IMG/VR virus record: IMGVR_UViG_3300008261_000084
Location: 1-64,000 of that record
DNA: 64,000 nt
Origin: a virus
Direction: 5' to 3' (one strand)
Shown here: positions 16,825-26,014 of the stretch, one piece after another
How the letters are laid out: each line of letters opens with the position of its first letter
Numbering within the stretch: position 1 is the stretch's first letter
Program-made: the position numbers and the translations under genes
Notes under the pieces: model-generated
What the model was told of the DNA's origin: nothing
The model's database searches: none
The model's input: only the letters and a program-made list of their open reading frames with translations

Positions 16825-18036
16825 ATGAGTTTTATAAAAAACATACAAGTTTGGAATAATCAGATACCAAGAGTTTGCAATTTTGATTTTGAAGATTACA
16901 CAACTTCTGGTTGGGTTGGTAATAATTGTAGACTTTTTACTAATCCACAAGATAATTATAATAACTTATGTGCAGAAGATATAGCTACAACAGCTAGAGC
17001 AACTAGAGATGCATATGTTAGATCATTAGATCAACTATTTGATTCTATATATGAGTTTTATTTTAATCAAGATAATCCAACATATGGTATAACACGTTCT
17101 GAAAATAATAATTGTATAACACCTACACAGAGACAAGCTTTTTTAGATGCCTATTGGGGACCAACAGGATTAAAATCAAAACTTTGGGATGTACTTTTTA
17201 TAAAACAACCGCAATTATTCAATGCTATGTATCCAAGCTGTAGTAGTGAAAAGTATAACGGAATACAAGATTTTACCGTAAATTGGCAAAGTGCTTATGG
17301 TCAACCAAGTACACCTGTAACATATCAAATTGATTTTACAAATTATCAATCTTTAAATTATTACATAGTAGACGCATATGAGTTAGCTATTAAAAATCTT
17401 ATGCAAGAAGTAAAAAATACTTTGATAAAATTAACTAATGCCCCTTTAACTATTAGTCAAAATAAAACATGTTCTGATGATGTTACAATCGGATCTCAAA
17501 TATGGACTAGATGTAATTTAGGTATAACAACATACAGAAATGGAGAGGTAATACCACAGGTGACTGATCCTACTCAATGGAGTAATCTTACTACAGGAGC
17601 GTGGTGCTATTATAATAATGATCCTTCTACTGAACCTAAATACGGTAAACTATACAATTGGTATGCCGTTAATGATCCTAGAGGTATTGCTCCAACTGGT
17701 TATCACGTACCAAGTGATACTGAGTGGACAGTTTTAACAGATTATCTAGGTGGTGAAAGTGTTGCAGGTGGTAAAATGAAAAAAGCAGGTACAGCTTATT
17801 GGAATGCTCCTAATACAGATGCAACTAATAGTTCAGGATTTACTGGTCTTCCGGGCGGTGACCGCTCCAACAATGGTGTTTACAGCACCATTGGCTACAA
17901 CGGTAGCTGGTGGAGTTCTTCAGAGGACAATACAAACTATGCTTGGTACCGCTACCTGAGCAACAGCGATGGCGGTGCACACAGGGACAGCTACAATAAG
18001 TTTAGCGGGTTCTCTGTTAGACTCATCAAAGATTAA
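16825..18036 (+). CDS. DGR target adhesin: cassette paralogue fused to a FISUMP lectin-like domain, 403 aa
   Basis: Residues 1-205 are paralogous to the 211-aa protein upstream. Residues about 212-403 form a FISUMP-type domain (Fibrobacter succinogenes major paralogous family, C-type-lectin-like), seen in IGSQIWTRCNLGITTYRNGE, YNWYAVNDPRGIAPTGYHVP, DTEWTVLTDYLGG, SGFTGLPGGDR, WWSSSE and the terminal GFSVRLIKD. This domain is a common diversification target of diversity-generating retroelements, where reverse transcription mutates template adenines. From residue 343 on, composition jumps to about 50% GC (hand count 93/186) from about 25-30% upstream. Codons become strongly NNC (AGC, GAC, TAC, CAC, AAC), as expected from AAC template codons. 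It is probably the variable receptor-binding tip. No reverse transcriptase or template repeat is in the window. Confidence 0.8.
   Translation: MSFIKNIQVWNNQIPRVCNFDFEDYTTSGWVGNNCRLFTNPQDNYNNLCAEDIATTARATRDAYVRSLDQLFDSIYEFYFNQDNPTYGITRSENNNCITPTQRQAFLDAYWGPTGLKSKLWDVLFIKQPQLFNAMYPSCSSEKYNGIQDFTVNWQSAYGQPSTPVTYQIDFTNYQSLNYYIVDAYELAIKNLMQEVKNTLIKLTNAPLTISQNKTCSDDVTIGSQIWTRCNLGITTYRNGEVIPQVTDPTQWSNLTTGAWCYYNNDPSTEPKYGKLYNWYAVNDPRGIAPTGYHVPSDTEWTVLTDYLGGESVAGGKMKKAGTAYWNAPNTDATNSSGFTGLPGGDRSNNGVYSTIGYNGSWWSSSEDNTNYAWYRYLSNSDGGAHRDSYNKFSGFSVRLIKD
17851..18036 (+). other. Predicted DGR variable region (VR)
   Basis: This 3'-terminal stretch encodes residues 343-403 of the lectin-like domain. The invariant-looking frame NG, TIG, NG, WWSSSE, NT, AW, GFSVR is interrupted by residues D, S, Y, H, A, N and F, most encoded by NNC codons reachable from AAC by changing the first two bases. 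The composition breaks sharply from the surrounding AT-rich DNA at about 17850 and again after the stop. The boundaries are estimates because the template repeat is not available here. Confidence 0.75.
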
Positions 18037-18087
18037 ATATAATTAGTTAGTTGAAGTTTGTTGGTTTATTCTTACAACTACGGACAG

Positions 18088-18115
18088 ACCCCTGCACTTG
18101 TAGGGGTTTTGTTTT
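18088..18115 (+). terminator. Hairpin with T-rich tail after the DGR target gene
   Basis: An 8-bp stem (18088-18095 with 18100-18107, one G-T pair) and a tetraloop ACTT are followed by TTTTGTTTT. It is a good terminator candidate. DGR target genes also often carry a short hairpin with a 4-base loop just downstream of the VR that promotes retrohoming. This one lies 52 bases after the stop, farther than in the Bordetella phage, so either reading is open. Confidence 0.7.
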
Positions 18116-18141
18116 ATAGCTATATTTGCTAATATAACTAA

Positions 18142-18157
18142 TTTTTACTATATTATT
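18142..18157 (+). promoter_or_regulatory. Candidate promoter or initiation motif (TTTTTACTATATTATT)
   Basis: It shares TTTTACTATATTAT with 4071-4085 and touches the ATG at 18158. It lies just after the terminator at 18088-18115, so a new transcript for the neck/tail genes would be expected to begin here. Confidence 0.45.
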
Positions 18158-18739
18158 ATGAGAGAGTTTAAGACACCTGATTTATCAGCACCAAGATATA
18201 GACCTGAAGTATTTAATCTCTTAGACAAAGAGTTCTTTGATGGATTTAAAAAGAAGTATCCTAGATATGCTAAATATGAAAACAACATGTTAAAGAACAT
18301 AGCAAAAAGTTTTAACAAAAGTGTATACAATATGGTTGTTGATACAAGAGATGGTGTACAACTTCCTGATCAGATAGGATGGCTTTTTGTAGGAACATGT
18401 CAGCAAAGTAAGAAAAAAAATGTTGACTTCTCTAAATCCAGACAATATGGTGTAGAAGTATCCAATAATAATTTTGCTACGGATGGAAAGCTAGCAAAGA
18501 TATTTTTTACAAGCTATGCACTAAAACATAAAATGAAAAATAGAGAGTACTGGAGTTTTGTTGCATGTAGAGATTTTAAAAGGCTTGTAGCTAAATCATA
18601 TCCTGAAAATTGGAATATGTATAGAGTAGTAGAAAATAATAAAAAAATCAAAAAACTATATCAACAAATATATTATTCAGGAGTAGAAAAATTAAATACT
18701 CAAGCGGCTCTTAAAACATATAATGAATTTGAATTATGA
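18158..18739 (+). CDS. Conserved-type crAss-like virion-region protein, 193 aa
   Basis: A basic, mixed alpha/beta protein. Marked blocks are PRYRPEVFNLLDKEFFDGF, KKKYPRYAKYENNMLKNIAK, VYNMVVDTRDGVQLPDQIGW and LFVGTCQQSKKKNVDFSKS. I recall this pattern from crAss-like genomes just before the ring and stabilization-protein genes but know of no firm function. It has many Lys and Tyr residues, no membrane segment and no catalytic signature. Its TGA stop overlaps the next ATG (ATGA at 18736-18739), which implies coupled translation with the following ring-type protein. A neck or DNA-contacting structural role is possible. Confidence 0.65.
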   Translation: MREFKTPDLSAPRYRPEVFNLLDKEFFDGFKKKYPRYAKYENNMLKNIAKSFNKSVYNMVVDTRDGVQLPDQIGWLFVGTCQQSKKKNVDFSKSRQYGVEVSNNNFATDGKLAKIFFTSYALKHKMKNREYWSFVACRDFKRLVAKSYPENWNMYRVVENNKKIKKLYQQIYYSGVEKLNTQAALKTYNEFEL

Positions 18740-19407
18740 CAACAGTTGGTGAAGCAATATCAAGAATGAGAAACACTCTTAAATCAGTAAAAGAAGATCC
18801 ATTTTTAACTGATAGAGTAATCTATAATTCTCTTATGAAGTATGGTCAAGCATTACTTAAAAGAGAAGACAATCAATATAGACTTATGAAAATAAGTTCT
18901 ATATTTTCAGTACTACCTTTTGTTGAACTTATTGATGTAGATAAGATAGAAGCAGGTTGTACTGGAGTTTATTCAGGATGTTACTTCAAGAGAACCAAAG
19001 AAAAAATTCCTTCCATACTTAATGGAATATTAGGCCCCATTATACGTACTGTATCTTCAATAGATGGTAGTGAGATTATGTATAGAACTAATCCAGGTAG
19101 TTGGGTTTCTATAACTAAATCTACTACTTTTAAATACAATAAAAGAAAATACTTTTGGTTCTTAAATGGCTACTTGTATTTTCCAAACATTGATTGGGAT
19201 GCTGTAAGAGTTGAAGCTGTATTTAATGGTGATATCACTGCTTATCAATGTGAACCTGAAGAACAGTGTAAACTTAAACAAGATCAACCGTTACCATTTC
19301 CTGATTATTTATTTTCAGAAATAGAACAGTATGCATTAAAAGAATTAACCATGATTGCTCAAATGCCAGTTGATGGTAATGATGACGGTCAAAATACTTT
19401 AAGATAA
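18736..19407 (+). CDS. Neck/ring-type structural protein, 223 aa
   Basis: The helical N-terminus (VGEAISRMRNTLKSVKEDPF, DRVIYNSLMKYGQALLKRED) is followed by a beta core (FKYNKRKYFWFLNGYLYFPN, VRVEAVFNGDITAY) and a helical C-terminal arm (DYLFSEIEQYALKELTMIAQ). The helix-beta-helix plan resembles the adaptor/tubular proteins stacked under the portal of short-tailed phages. Position fits too: it ends one base into the next ring-type gene and lies two genes before the gp10-like protein. The exact ring level cannot be told from sequence alone. Confidence 0.6.
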   Translation: MTTVGEAISRMRNTLKSVKEDPFLTDRVIYNSLMKYGQALLKREDNQYRLMKISSIFSVLPFVELIDVDKIEAGCTGVYSGCYFKRTKEKIPSILNGILGPIIRTVSSIDGSEIMYRTNPGSWVSITKSTTFKYNKRKYFWFLNGYLYFPNIDWDAVRVEAVFNGDITAYQCEPEEQCKLKQDQPLPFPDYLFSEIEQYALKELTMIAQMPVDGNDDGQNTLR

Positions 19408-20459
19408 TGGACTTCAACTATACACTTAGATATAGAACATTTGACCAATTAATGGAGGATGTTCAAATTGACCTTCCTAGCTTTGCTTTGGAAAATATGA
19501 TTGAGCCTCAGCAGTTAATCAAACTTGCTAGAAAAATTAATTATGACTTAGGTCTTAGAATCAATCAAACTAAAGAAACTGTACTTGATATTTGTCATGG
19601 TAAAGTTAAGCTTCCTGATGATTTCTATGTATGGAATTACGGAATGTCTTGTCATGAAAGAACAGAGCATATTGGATATGATGGTAGAGTAGGTGGAACT
19701 AATATACAAGAAGTACCATATGGTACAGTAAAGTATCAAGAGTTTCCTGGAGGTGTTGATAGTTGTGCTGTAGGAACAGTTAATTGCAGGACCTGTAACT
19801 CAAATCCGTGTAACCTTACTGCTGCCTGTACAGATCATACTCCTGTTACAAATACAACTCCTGAGTATGATCCAAATAATCCTTATGGGGATACATGTAT
19901 AGCTCCAAGAGTATTTATGAACTGTAAGGGTGAATCATATGAATTGATACAAGTTGTGCATGCGGGTCTTACTAGAAAGTATAATACTTTGACTCAATTA
20001 AAAATGAAACCAAGTCAGAACATAGAATGTGAGTGCCCTAACTTATATCACAATGGTCCTGATGAAGGTTGGATTAAAGACGGGTTTTTATTTACTACAT
20101 TCCAAGATGGGCATGTGTATGTAAATTATCAAGGTGAGATGTTGGATTCAGAAGGAAACTTAATGGTTCCTGATCATCCAATGTTGAATGATTACTATGA
20201 GTATGCTTTCAAAAAAAGAATTCTTGAGAATTTATATTTAAATGGGGAAGATGTAGCTCAAAGACTACAGGTTATTATTCCTGAATTAAAAGCTGCAAGA
20301 AGCAATGCTCTTAGTTTAGTTAATACACCAAACTTTAAAGAAATGGAAAAACTATGGTGGACAAACAGAAGAGCTCAGTATTCTAAATACTATGATATGT
20401 TCAAAGCTCCTACATTTGGAAACTATGCAAGATTGAATTATAATACTAAAGTTATTTAG
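19407..20459 (+). CDS. Neck/ring-type structural protein, 350 aa
   Basis: It starts on the last base of the previous stop codon (TAATG). The N-terminal part is helical (FDQLMEDVQIDLPSF, IEPQQLIKLARKINYDLGL) and leads to a beta domain (ILDICHGKVKLPDDFYVWNY with a Cys-rich insert, about residues 118-185: CRTCNSNPCN, AACTDHT). The C-terminal part has FTTFQDGHVYVNYQGEMLDS, DHPMLNDYYEYAFKKRILEN and a helix ending near LWWTNRRAQYSKYYD. A ring protein of about 350 residues directly before the P22 gp10-like muzzle protein is the usual order in crAss-like phages. The Cys-rich insert may hold a metal or disulfides. Confidence 0.65.
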   Translation: MDFNYTLRYRTFDQLMEDVQIDLPSFALENMIEPQQLIKLARKINYDLGLRINQTKETVLDICHGKVKLPDDFYVWNYGMSCHERTEHIGYDGRVGGTNIQEVPYGTVKYQEFPGGVDSCAVGTVNCRTCNSNPCNLTAACTDHTPVTNTTPEYDPNNPYGDTCIAPRVFMNCKGESYELIQVVHAGLTRKYNTLTQLKMKPSQNIECECPNLYHNGPDEGWIKDGFLFTTFQDGHVYVNYQGEMLDSEGNLMVPDHPMLNDYYEYAFKKRILENLYLNGEDVAQRLQVIIPELKAARSNALSLVNTPNFKEMEKLWWTNRRAQYSKYYDMFKAPTFGNYARLNYNTKVI

Positions 20460-20461
20460 TC

Positions 20462-23400
20462 ATGTCAGATAAATTACAAGATACTTCCCAAAATGTAACC
20501 GACAGTTTCATAAAGGGTCTGAATAAAGATTCAGATCCTTCTTATGTTACAGACGGTATGTGGACACATGCTGTTAATATGGTTAATAATTCTAAGACAG
20601 GTAAAGTAGGTTCTATATCTAATGAATCTGCCAATTACTTGTGCTTTAATACTGGCTTGTTTATGGCTGCCGGAGCTACTGAAAAGTTAGTGATAGGTAC
20701 TATATATTTATTTTCAGATAAATGGATAATTTTTACGGCAGGTCATAATAGTTTTGGTCAACCAGTTAGTGCTGAAATAGGTTTATTTGAAGAAGAGAAT
20801 TGCTCATACAAACCTATTGTTATTGATCCATGTTTAAATTTTGATAGAAGACATTTGATATCTGGTGTATCAAGATTAAGAGAAGATTGTACTTGGCAAG
20901 TATACTGGTCTGATGGTTTAAATCCGGATAGATACTTAAATGTTGGAGATCCTCAAACTTGGCCAGGACCAGACTACTCTTACATGGGATCTGTTGGAGC
21001 TAATGCAAACTATTATGAAGGACCTGGAGGTACTAAAATACTTTGGCCAAATGTACAATGGAATGAAGAATGTAAAGATGAAAATAATCAGATAGTACCA
21101 AAAGCTAACTATACAGCTGTAGGGTGTATTACTTGTAAAAACTTAAACACTTTAGATTGTGATCATATAAGATTAGCAAGATTAATGAAAACTCCTTGTT
21201 TAAAATTAAAAAGAGGGCAACAAGGGGGTACACTGGCTAACGGGACATATTTTGCTCTTATAGCATATACAGTAAAGGGACAGAAAGTAACTGATTACTT
21301 TGCACAAAGTAATTACCAGTTTATATATTCTCCACAAAATCTTCAAGGTTCACTTACTTTAGAGATATCTGCAGATAATGAAAACTTTGATGAGTTTCAA
21401 TTAGTAATTGTAAAGTGTGTAAGAGAACAAACAGTTGCACAATTGATGGGTATTTATTCTACTAATACAAGTACACTAAGCTTTGATCAAATTGACAGTG
21501 GTAGTAACATATCAGAACCACTTGAACAATTACCTTTACAAACACCGGTATATGAAACTTCAGATCAAATGGCTGAAGTAAATAATTATTTATTAAGAAT
21601 AGGACCAAGAAGTAAGTTTAATTTTAATTACCAACCATTAGCTAACTTAATTAAAACTAAGTGGGCTTCTGTAGAATATCCTGCGGATTACTACATGAAA
21701 GGTGGTAATAAAACCAATTATATGAGAGATGAAGTATATTCATTTTTCATTAGATGGGTCTACAATACAGGAGATAAATCTCCATCTTTTCATATTCCTG
21801 GAAGACCCCCTAGAGATTTTGCGGTTCCTAATGGTGTTACTCAAAAAGAAGATTCTGATTTAACAACTAATCAAAATTCATTATATGCAGATGACAAAGT
21901 ATTTGAAGTCTATAATACTGCTTCAATTGACAATGTGTCTACATTAGTTGGTACTAAAACTGATGATGGTGGAGAAGTTATAGCAACAGGAGATATGGGA
22001 TACTGGCAATCAAGTGAAAAGTATCCTGACAATAGAGCTGATATATGGAATCCTTCTAATCATTGTTGGACAGGAGAAACTACAAATGCATATGACTTGT
22101 GTGGTAAATACATTAGACATCATAAATTTCCTGAAGACTATACTGCCGGTAATAATTCAGCAAGTGTAACACACTTTAGAATAAATCCTACACCTAAGAA
22201 TAATTCTAATGATTATTACATTAGATTAATGGGTGTTTACTTTGAGAACATTGCATTACCAAAAGATAATGATGGTAATGATATTCCTGGTATTGCGGGT
22301 TTTGAAATTCTTAGAGGTTCAAGAGAAGGTAATAAAACTATTGTTGCTAAAGGTTTAGTAAACAATTTTAGAACATATCAAATTCCTGGAACCGGTGGTT
22401 TTAGTGCAACAGGTTTATATCCTAATTATCCTTTTAATACTATACAACCTTTAAGTAATACTTTAGGAGGTAATGTGGCTGGATATAATGATCCATATAT
22501 TAAAGCTGGTGTAAGTTCATTATATAATCAAACTGTACCAGATGATATATTTAGTTTCCATTCACCGGATACTATGATAAGAACACCATTCTTATCTACA
22601 ACAGAATTTAAAACATATGGTCAGTTATCAGGATATACACAACAAAACTTTAACATACCAACAGATCACCCTAAATTTAAATTATTATCTGATGTAGTTG
22701 TAATACCTATGATATTTGGTGGTCTTGCTGAAGCTATTATTTCAATGGTGGGTAAAAGAACTTCTGTGTCTCCAGGACCAGCATACCAAGATATTCAAAT
22801 ACCAGAAGTTCAAGGTGAAGAAATAAAAGGTAATGCTATTAATGGTACACCTATTACAGGTGGTGCAAGTGGTTCTGCTAATAATAATGGAGCAATTGCA
22901 ATTGTAGCTGGGGTTACCAATGGTACTTTAGCAATGGTTGAAAATGTTGTTTACACACCTTTAAGTGGTGGTAGTATTAGTGGTGGTGAAATAAGTGGTG
23001 GTGATATAAAAACAGATCCTAAACGAGCTTCTGATCCGGGTCAATTTGCTACGGTACTTAGTGGATTTACTGGTGCTAAAACTGGTTATAATCTAGGTGG
23101 TGCAATAATTGCAGATGCTTTAGCTGGTGGTGGTGGTTTAGAGGCTGTTTATACTAATGCTGCAAAAGCAGGTACGTATATTGATGGAGGTGTATATACG
23201 GGTCTTACATTAAACACAGAATATGCACAATCACAATATTTACCAAAAGTACTTGCAATTGCTAATAACATAGGAAAAATAGCTTATTATTTTTCTGAAG
23301 GTGCCAGAGTAACATTAGATTTAATATATGCTGTTACTGGATACAAACAATTTGCATTACAACAAAAAGCATATGGTTTTTATTCTAATATGGATAAAAA

Positions 23401-26014
23401 CTTAGCTGCAGATGTAACAAGATTTAAAACAGAAGACCAGTTCTATATTGATAGCAATATTCAATCTGTTTCAAGATACCAAGATGATACAGGTACTTGG
23501 AGATCTTATAATATTAATAATGTTAAAAGAACTCAAAAGGTTGTAGTAAGAACTAAAAATGGTGCTAATAAAAACAAAGGTCCTAAATTATTGTCTGGTG
23601 ATTTATCATTAACTACTTTAGGTACTTTACGTCAAGCTAATTTTGCACCTTACTTAGCAAGTACAGACTTACCTGATTTTAAAGGTGGTGTCAATAAAAC
23701 ATTTTCATTGCCAATTCAAAGTCACTATGGTGCTCTTAGAGGTAGAGTAAGAAACCAGTATGGTCAATTAGATTCTATTAAGCAATTACCTGTAGGAACA
23801 TGTGAGCAAAAAATTTCAGACTACACTATTAATAACATAGATTTAGTTTGTAATTCAAAAAATATAAAGAAAAAAGTTATTAATAGATCTCCACTAATGT
23901 TTGGTGGTGATACTTATATTAACAGATACACTGAAAAAGACAGTATGTGTTTCTTTTATGAGTGGTTATATAATGAACCAGATGGTTTTGAATATAATTA
24001 CTATTTGAGAAGTATGCTTCCTAATCCAAGATTTAGATTAAACAGTAGAAAATATGATATTCAAGATTTAGCAAGTGCTGTAAATGTTGAAACTATTTTA
24101 CAAGGTTCTTCTGTTACAGCTCCTCCAGGAGAAGGTGTAATGCCTTCAGATTTTTATAATCTTGATTATTATGAAAATGGTTCTAAAAAATATAATTACT
24201 CTAATGATACCGCTGCAGATTATCCTGGATTTTTTGTTTGTAAAGATTCAGCATTTTATTTAGCTGTGTCATCAATTAAAGATTTCTTTGTAGAATCTGA
24301 AGTACTTGTAGATTTTAGAACACAACCTGAAACAATTGCTAAGAAGTATTACAACCCTTATAATTTTACAGATTATAATTCTATGTTTGATACTAATCCA
24401 AATGTACTTGGAGAGAATAGTTCAAACTTATATGATTATTCATTAAGTGTGAGTAAGTTATATAATCAGTATTTTTCATTAGGTGTTGTACAAAGTAGGT
24501 ACTATGATCCAAATGTATCTGACTTATGTTATACTTACTATCCTAATAAGATTATCTACTCTTTACAACAACAAGATGATATGATAAAAGATAGTTGGTT
24601 TGTATTCTTAGCTAACAACTATAAATCATTTAAGTCTCATATTAGTGGTGTTAAGTCAATAAATAAATCAGGTATTGTAATTACATTTAAGAATGACAAC
24701 CCTATAATGTATCAGGGTGTAGATACTCTTCAGACTGATTTAGGTACAAAGGTTACTTTAGGTGACGGAGGTTTATTTAGTCAAGCTGCTCAACAATTAA
24801 GTAACGCTGATAAACCATATGAGTATGGAGCATCTCAAAACAGACTATCTGTAATATCTACACCTGTAGGTATATTTTACATGTCTCAAGCGGCTGGTAA
24901 AATATTTTCAGTTGGTGACGGGCTTCAAGAGATTTCTCAGCAAGGTATGAAATGGTGGTTCACACTTTTCTTACCGTACAAACTTTTAGTAGATTTCCCA
25001 TTATATCCATATACAGATAACCCAGTAGCAGGTATAGGATGTCAATCTGTATTTGATAATACAAATACTATTCTTTACTTCTGTAAGAAAGATTATCAAT
25101 TAAAAGATCAGTATAAAGGAAAAGTTACGTATGTACCACTTAAAGGAGATAGTACAGGTGATTACTTTATGATCAATGGTAATAATACAGCTCAGTTTAA
25201 ATTAGGTGACCCAACACTATTTAGAGATGCTTCTTGGACTATTAGTTATGACCCTAAGAATCAATTCTGGATTAGTTTCCATGACTGGCATCCGGATTTA
25301 TTAATGCCTACAAAAGATGTATTTATATCTACAAAAGGTACAGGAGGTTGGAGACATAACTGGATCTGCGATAAATACTGTAATTACTATGGTGTTGACT
25401 ATGCATGTGAAATTGATGTACCAATTGTAACAGGTCAAACCGTTACTACTACAAGATCCATTGAGTATATTTTAGAAGCTTATAGAAAAACTGATAACTG
25501 TGTGGATTCTCATCATGTACTAGATTATAATTTTGATACAGCTGTTGTGTATAACTCAGAACAAGTATCCGGTTATTTAAATCTTAACATTTATCCTAAG
25601 AATGATCTTGTACTTGCAAGACAGTTCCCAAGAGTAAATCCAGCTACTTTAACTTCATTTGATGTTTTATTTACAAAAGAAGAAAACAAATATAGATTTA
25701 GTCAGTTTTGGGATATAACAAATGATAGAGGTGAGTTTCCAATTGGTTCTCCGTATCCTGCAGATCAAGGTCCATATGTATCAGGTACAACTACTTTGCT
25801 TGGTACTTATAATAACTTAAACACTTGGATTACAGAACCTGATGGATTCAGAAGAGTATTGAATCAAAATAATCTTGATTACTTCAAACCAGAATTTCAA
25901 AGAAAAAAATTCAGACATTACATGAGTTTTGTTAACTTCAAGAAAAATATATCTGGTAATACCAATATTATTTTGAAAATCAATAATAGTAAAAATGAAA
26001 TTTCTCTAAGATAA
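20462..26014 (+). CDS. Phage stabilization (P22 gp10-like) / tail muzzle protein, 1850 aa
   Basis: The opening SFIKGLNKDSDPSYVTDGMW, then THAVNMVNNSKTGKVGSISN and ESANYLCF, is the recognisable start of gp10-like stabilization proteins, which place beta-propeller blades around the distal tail tube. Later blocks such as LFSDKWIIFTAG, RLREDCTWQVYWSDGLNPDR and DHIRLARLMKTPCLKL continue the pattern, and the C-terminal third has NQFWISFHDWHPDLLMPTKD. At 1850 residues it is far longer than P22 gp10. A Gly-rich insert near residues 770-900 (SGGSISGGEISGGDIKTD, then helical segments) appears added. It follows the ring gene by two bases and shares a TAATG overlap with the next gene. It likely forms the outer tail end that closes or opens the channel. 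Confidence 0.8.
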   Translation: MSDKLQDTSQNVTDSFIKGLNKDSDPSYVTDGMWTHAVNMVNNSKTGKVGSISNESANYLCFNTGLFMAAGATEKLVIGTIYLFSDKWIIFTAGHNSFGQPVSAEIGLFEEENCSYKPIVIDPCLNFDRRHLISGVSRLREDCTWQVYWSDGLNPDRYLNVGDPQTWPGPDYSYMGSVGANANYYEGPGGTKILWPNVQWNEECKDENNQIVPKANYTAVGCITCKNLNTLDCDHIRLARLMKTPCLKLKRGQQGGTLANGTYFALIAYTVKGQKVTDYFAQSNYQFIYSPQNLQGSLTLEISADNENFDEFQLVIVKCVREQTVAQLMGIYSTNTSTLSFDQIDSGSNISEPLEQLPLQTPVYETSDQMAEVNNYLLRIGPRSKFNFNYQPLANLIKTKWASVEYPADYYMKGGNKTNYMRDEVYSFFIRWVYNTGDKSPSFHIPGRPPRDFAVPNGVTQKEDSDLTTNQNSLYADDKVFEVYNTASIDNVSTLVGTKTDDGGEVIATGDMGYWQSSEKYPDNRADIWNPSNHCWTGETTNAYDLCGKYIRHHKFPEDYTAGNNSASVTHFRINPTPKNNSNDYYIRLMGVYFENIALPKDNDGNDIPGIAGFEILRGSREGNKTIVAKGLVNNFRTYQIPGTGGFSATGLYPNYPFNTIQPLSNTLGGNVAGYNDPYIKAGVSSLYNQTVPDDIFSFHSPDTMIRTPFLSTTEFKTYGQLSGYTQQNFNIPTDHPKFKLLSDVVVIPMIFGGLAEAIISMVGKRTSVSPGPAYQDIQIPEVQGEEIKGNAINGTPITGGASGSANNNGAIAIVAGVTNGTLAMVENVVYTPLSGGSISGGEISGGDIKTDPKRASDPGQFATVLSGFTGAKTGYNLGGAIIADALAGGGGLEAVYTNAAKAGTYIDGGVYTGLTLNTEYAQSQYLPKVLAIANNIGKIAYYFSEGARVTLDLIYAVTGYKQFALQQKAYGFYSNMDKNLAADVTRFKTEDQFYIDSNIQSVSRYQDDTGTWRSYNINNVKRTQKVVVRTKNGANKNKGPKLLSGDLSLTTLGTLRQANFAPYLASTDLPDFKGGVNKTFSLPIQSHYGALRGRVRNQYGQLDSIKQLPVGTCEQKISDYTINNIDLVCNSKNIKKKVINRSPLMFGGDTYINRYTEKDSMCFFYEWLYNEPDGFEYNYYLRSMLPNPRFRLNSRKYDIQDLASAVNVETILQGSSVTAPPGEGVMPSDFYNLDYYENGSKKYNYSNDTAADYPGFFVCKDSAFYLAVSSIKDFFVESEVLVDFRTQPETIAKKYYNPYNFTDYNSMFDTNPNVLGENSSNLYDYSLSVSKLYNQYFSLGVVQSRYYDPNVSDLCYTYYPNKIIYSLQQQDDMIKDSWFVFLANNYKSFKSHISGVKSINKSGIVITFKNDNPIMYQGVDTLQTDLGTKVTLGDGGLFSQAAQQLSNADKPYEYGASQNRLSVISTPVGIFYMSQAAGKIFSVGDGLQEISQQGMKWWFTLFLPYKLLVDFPLYPYTDNPVAGIGCQSVFDNTNTILYFCKKDYQLKDQYKGKVTYVPLKGDSTGDYFMINGNNTAQFKLGDPTLFRDASWTISYDPKNQFWISFHDWHPDLLMPTKDVFISTKGTGGWRHNWICDKYCNYYGVDYACEIDVPIVTGQTVTTTRSIEYILEAYRKTDNCVDSHHVLDYNFDTAVVYNSEQVSGYLNLNIYPKNDLVLARQFPRVNPATLTSFDVLFTKEENKYRFSQFWDITNDRGEFPIGSPYPADQGPYVSGTTTLLGTYNNLNTWITEPDGFRRVLNQNNLDYFKPEFQRKKFRHYMSFVNFKKNISGNTNIILKINNSKNEISLR

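Larger units (their letters stand above)
13400..18036 (+). repeat. Tandem duplication of a two-gene adhesin cassette
   Basis: Copy 1 is 13400-15405 (454-aa and 211-aa products). Copy 2 is 15411-18036 (457-aa and 403-aa products). Gene order and protein blocks match across copies, but the DNA has diverged. Copy 2's second gene has an extra lectin-like variable domain at its 3' end. Confidence 0.75.

Noticed and set aside
18037-18157. Possible DGR template repeat or reverse transcriptase just after the variable region
   Set aside because: The gap holds only a hairpin/T tract and an AT-rich promoter-like motif. No sequence resembling the variable region and no polymerase motif is present here or elsewhere in the window that I could see.
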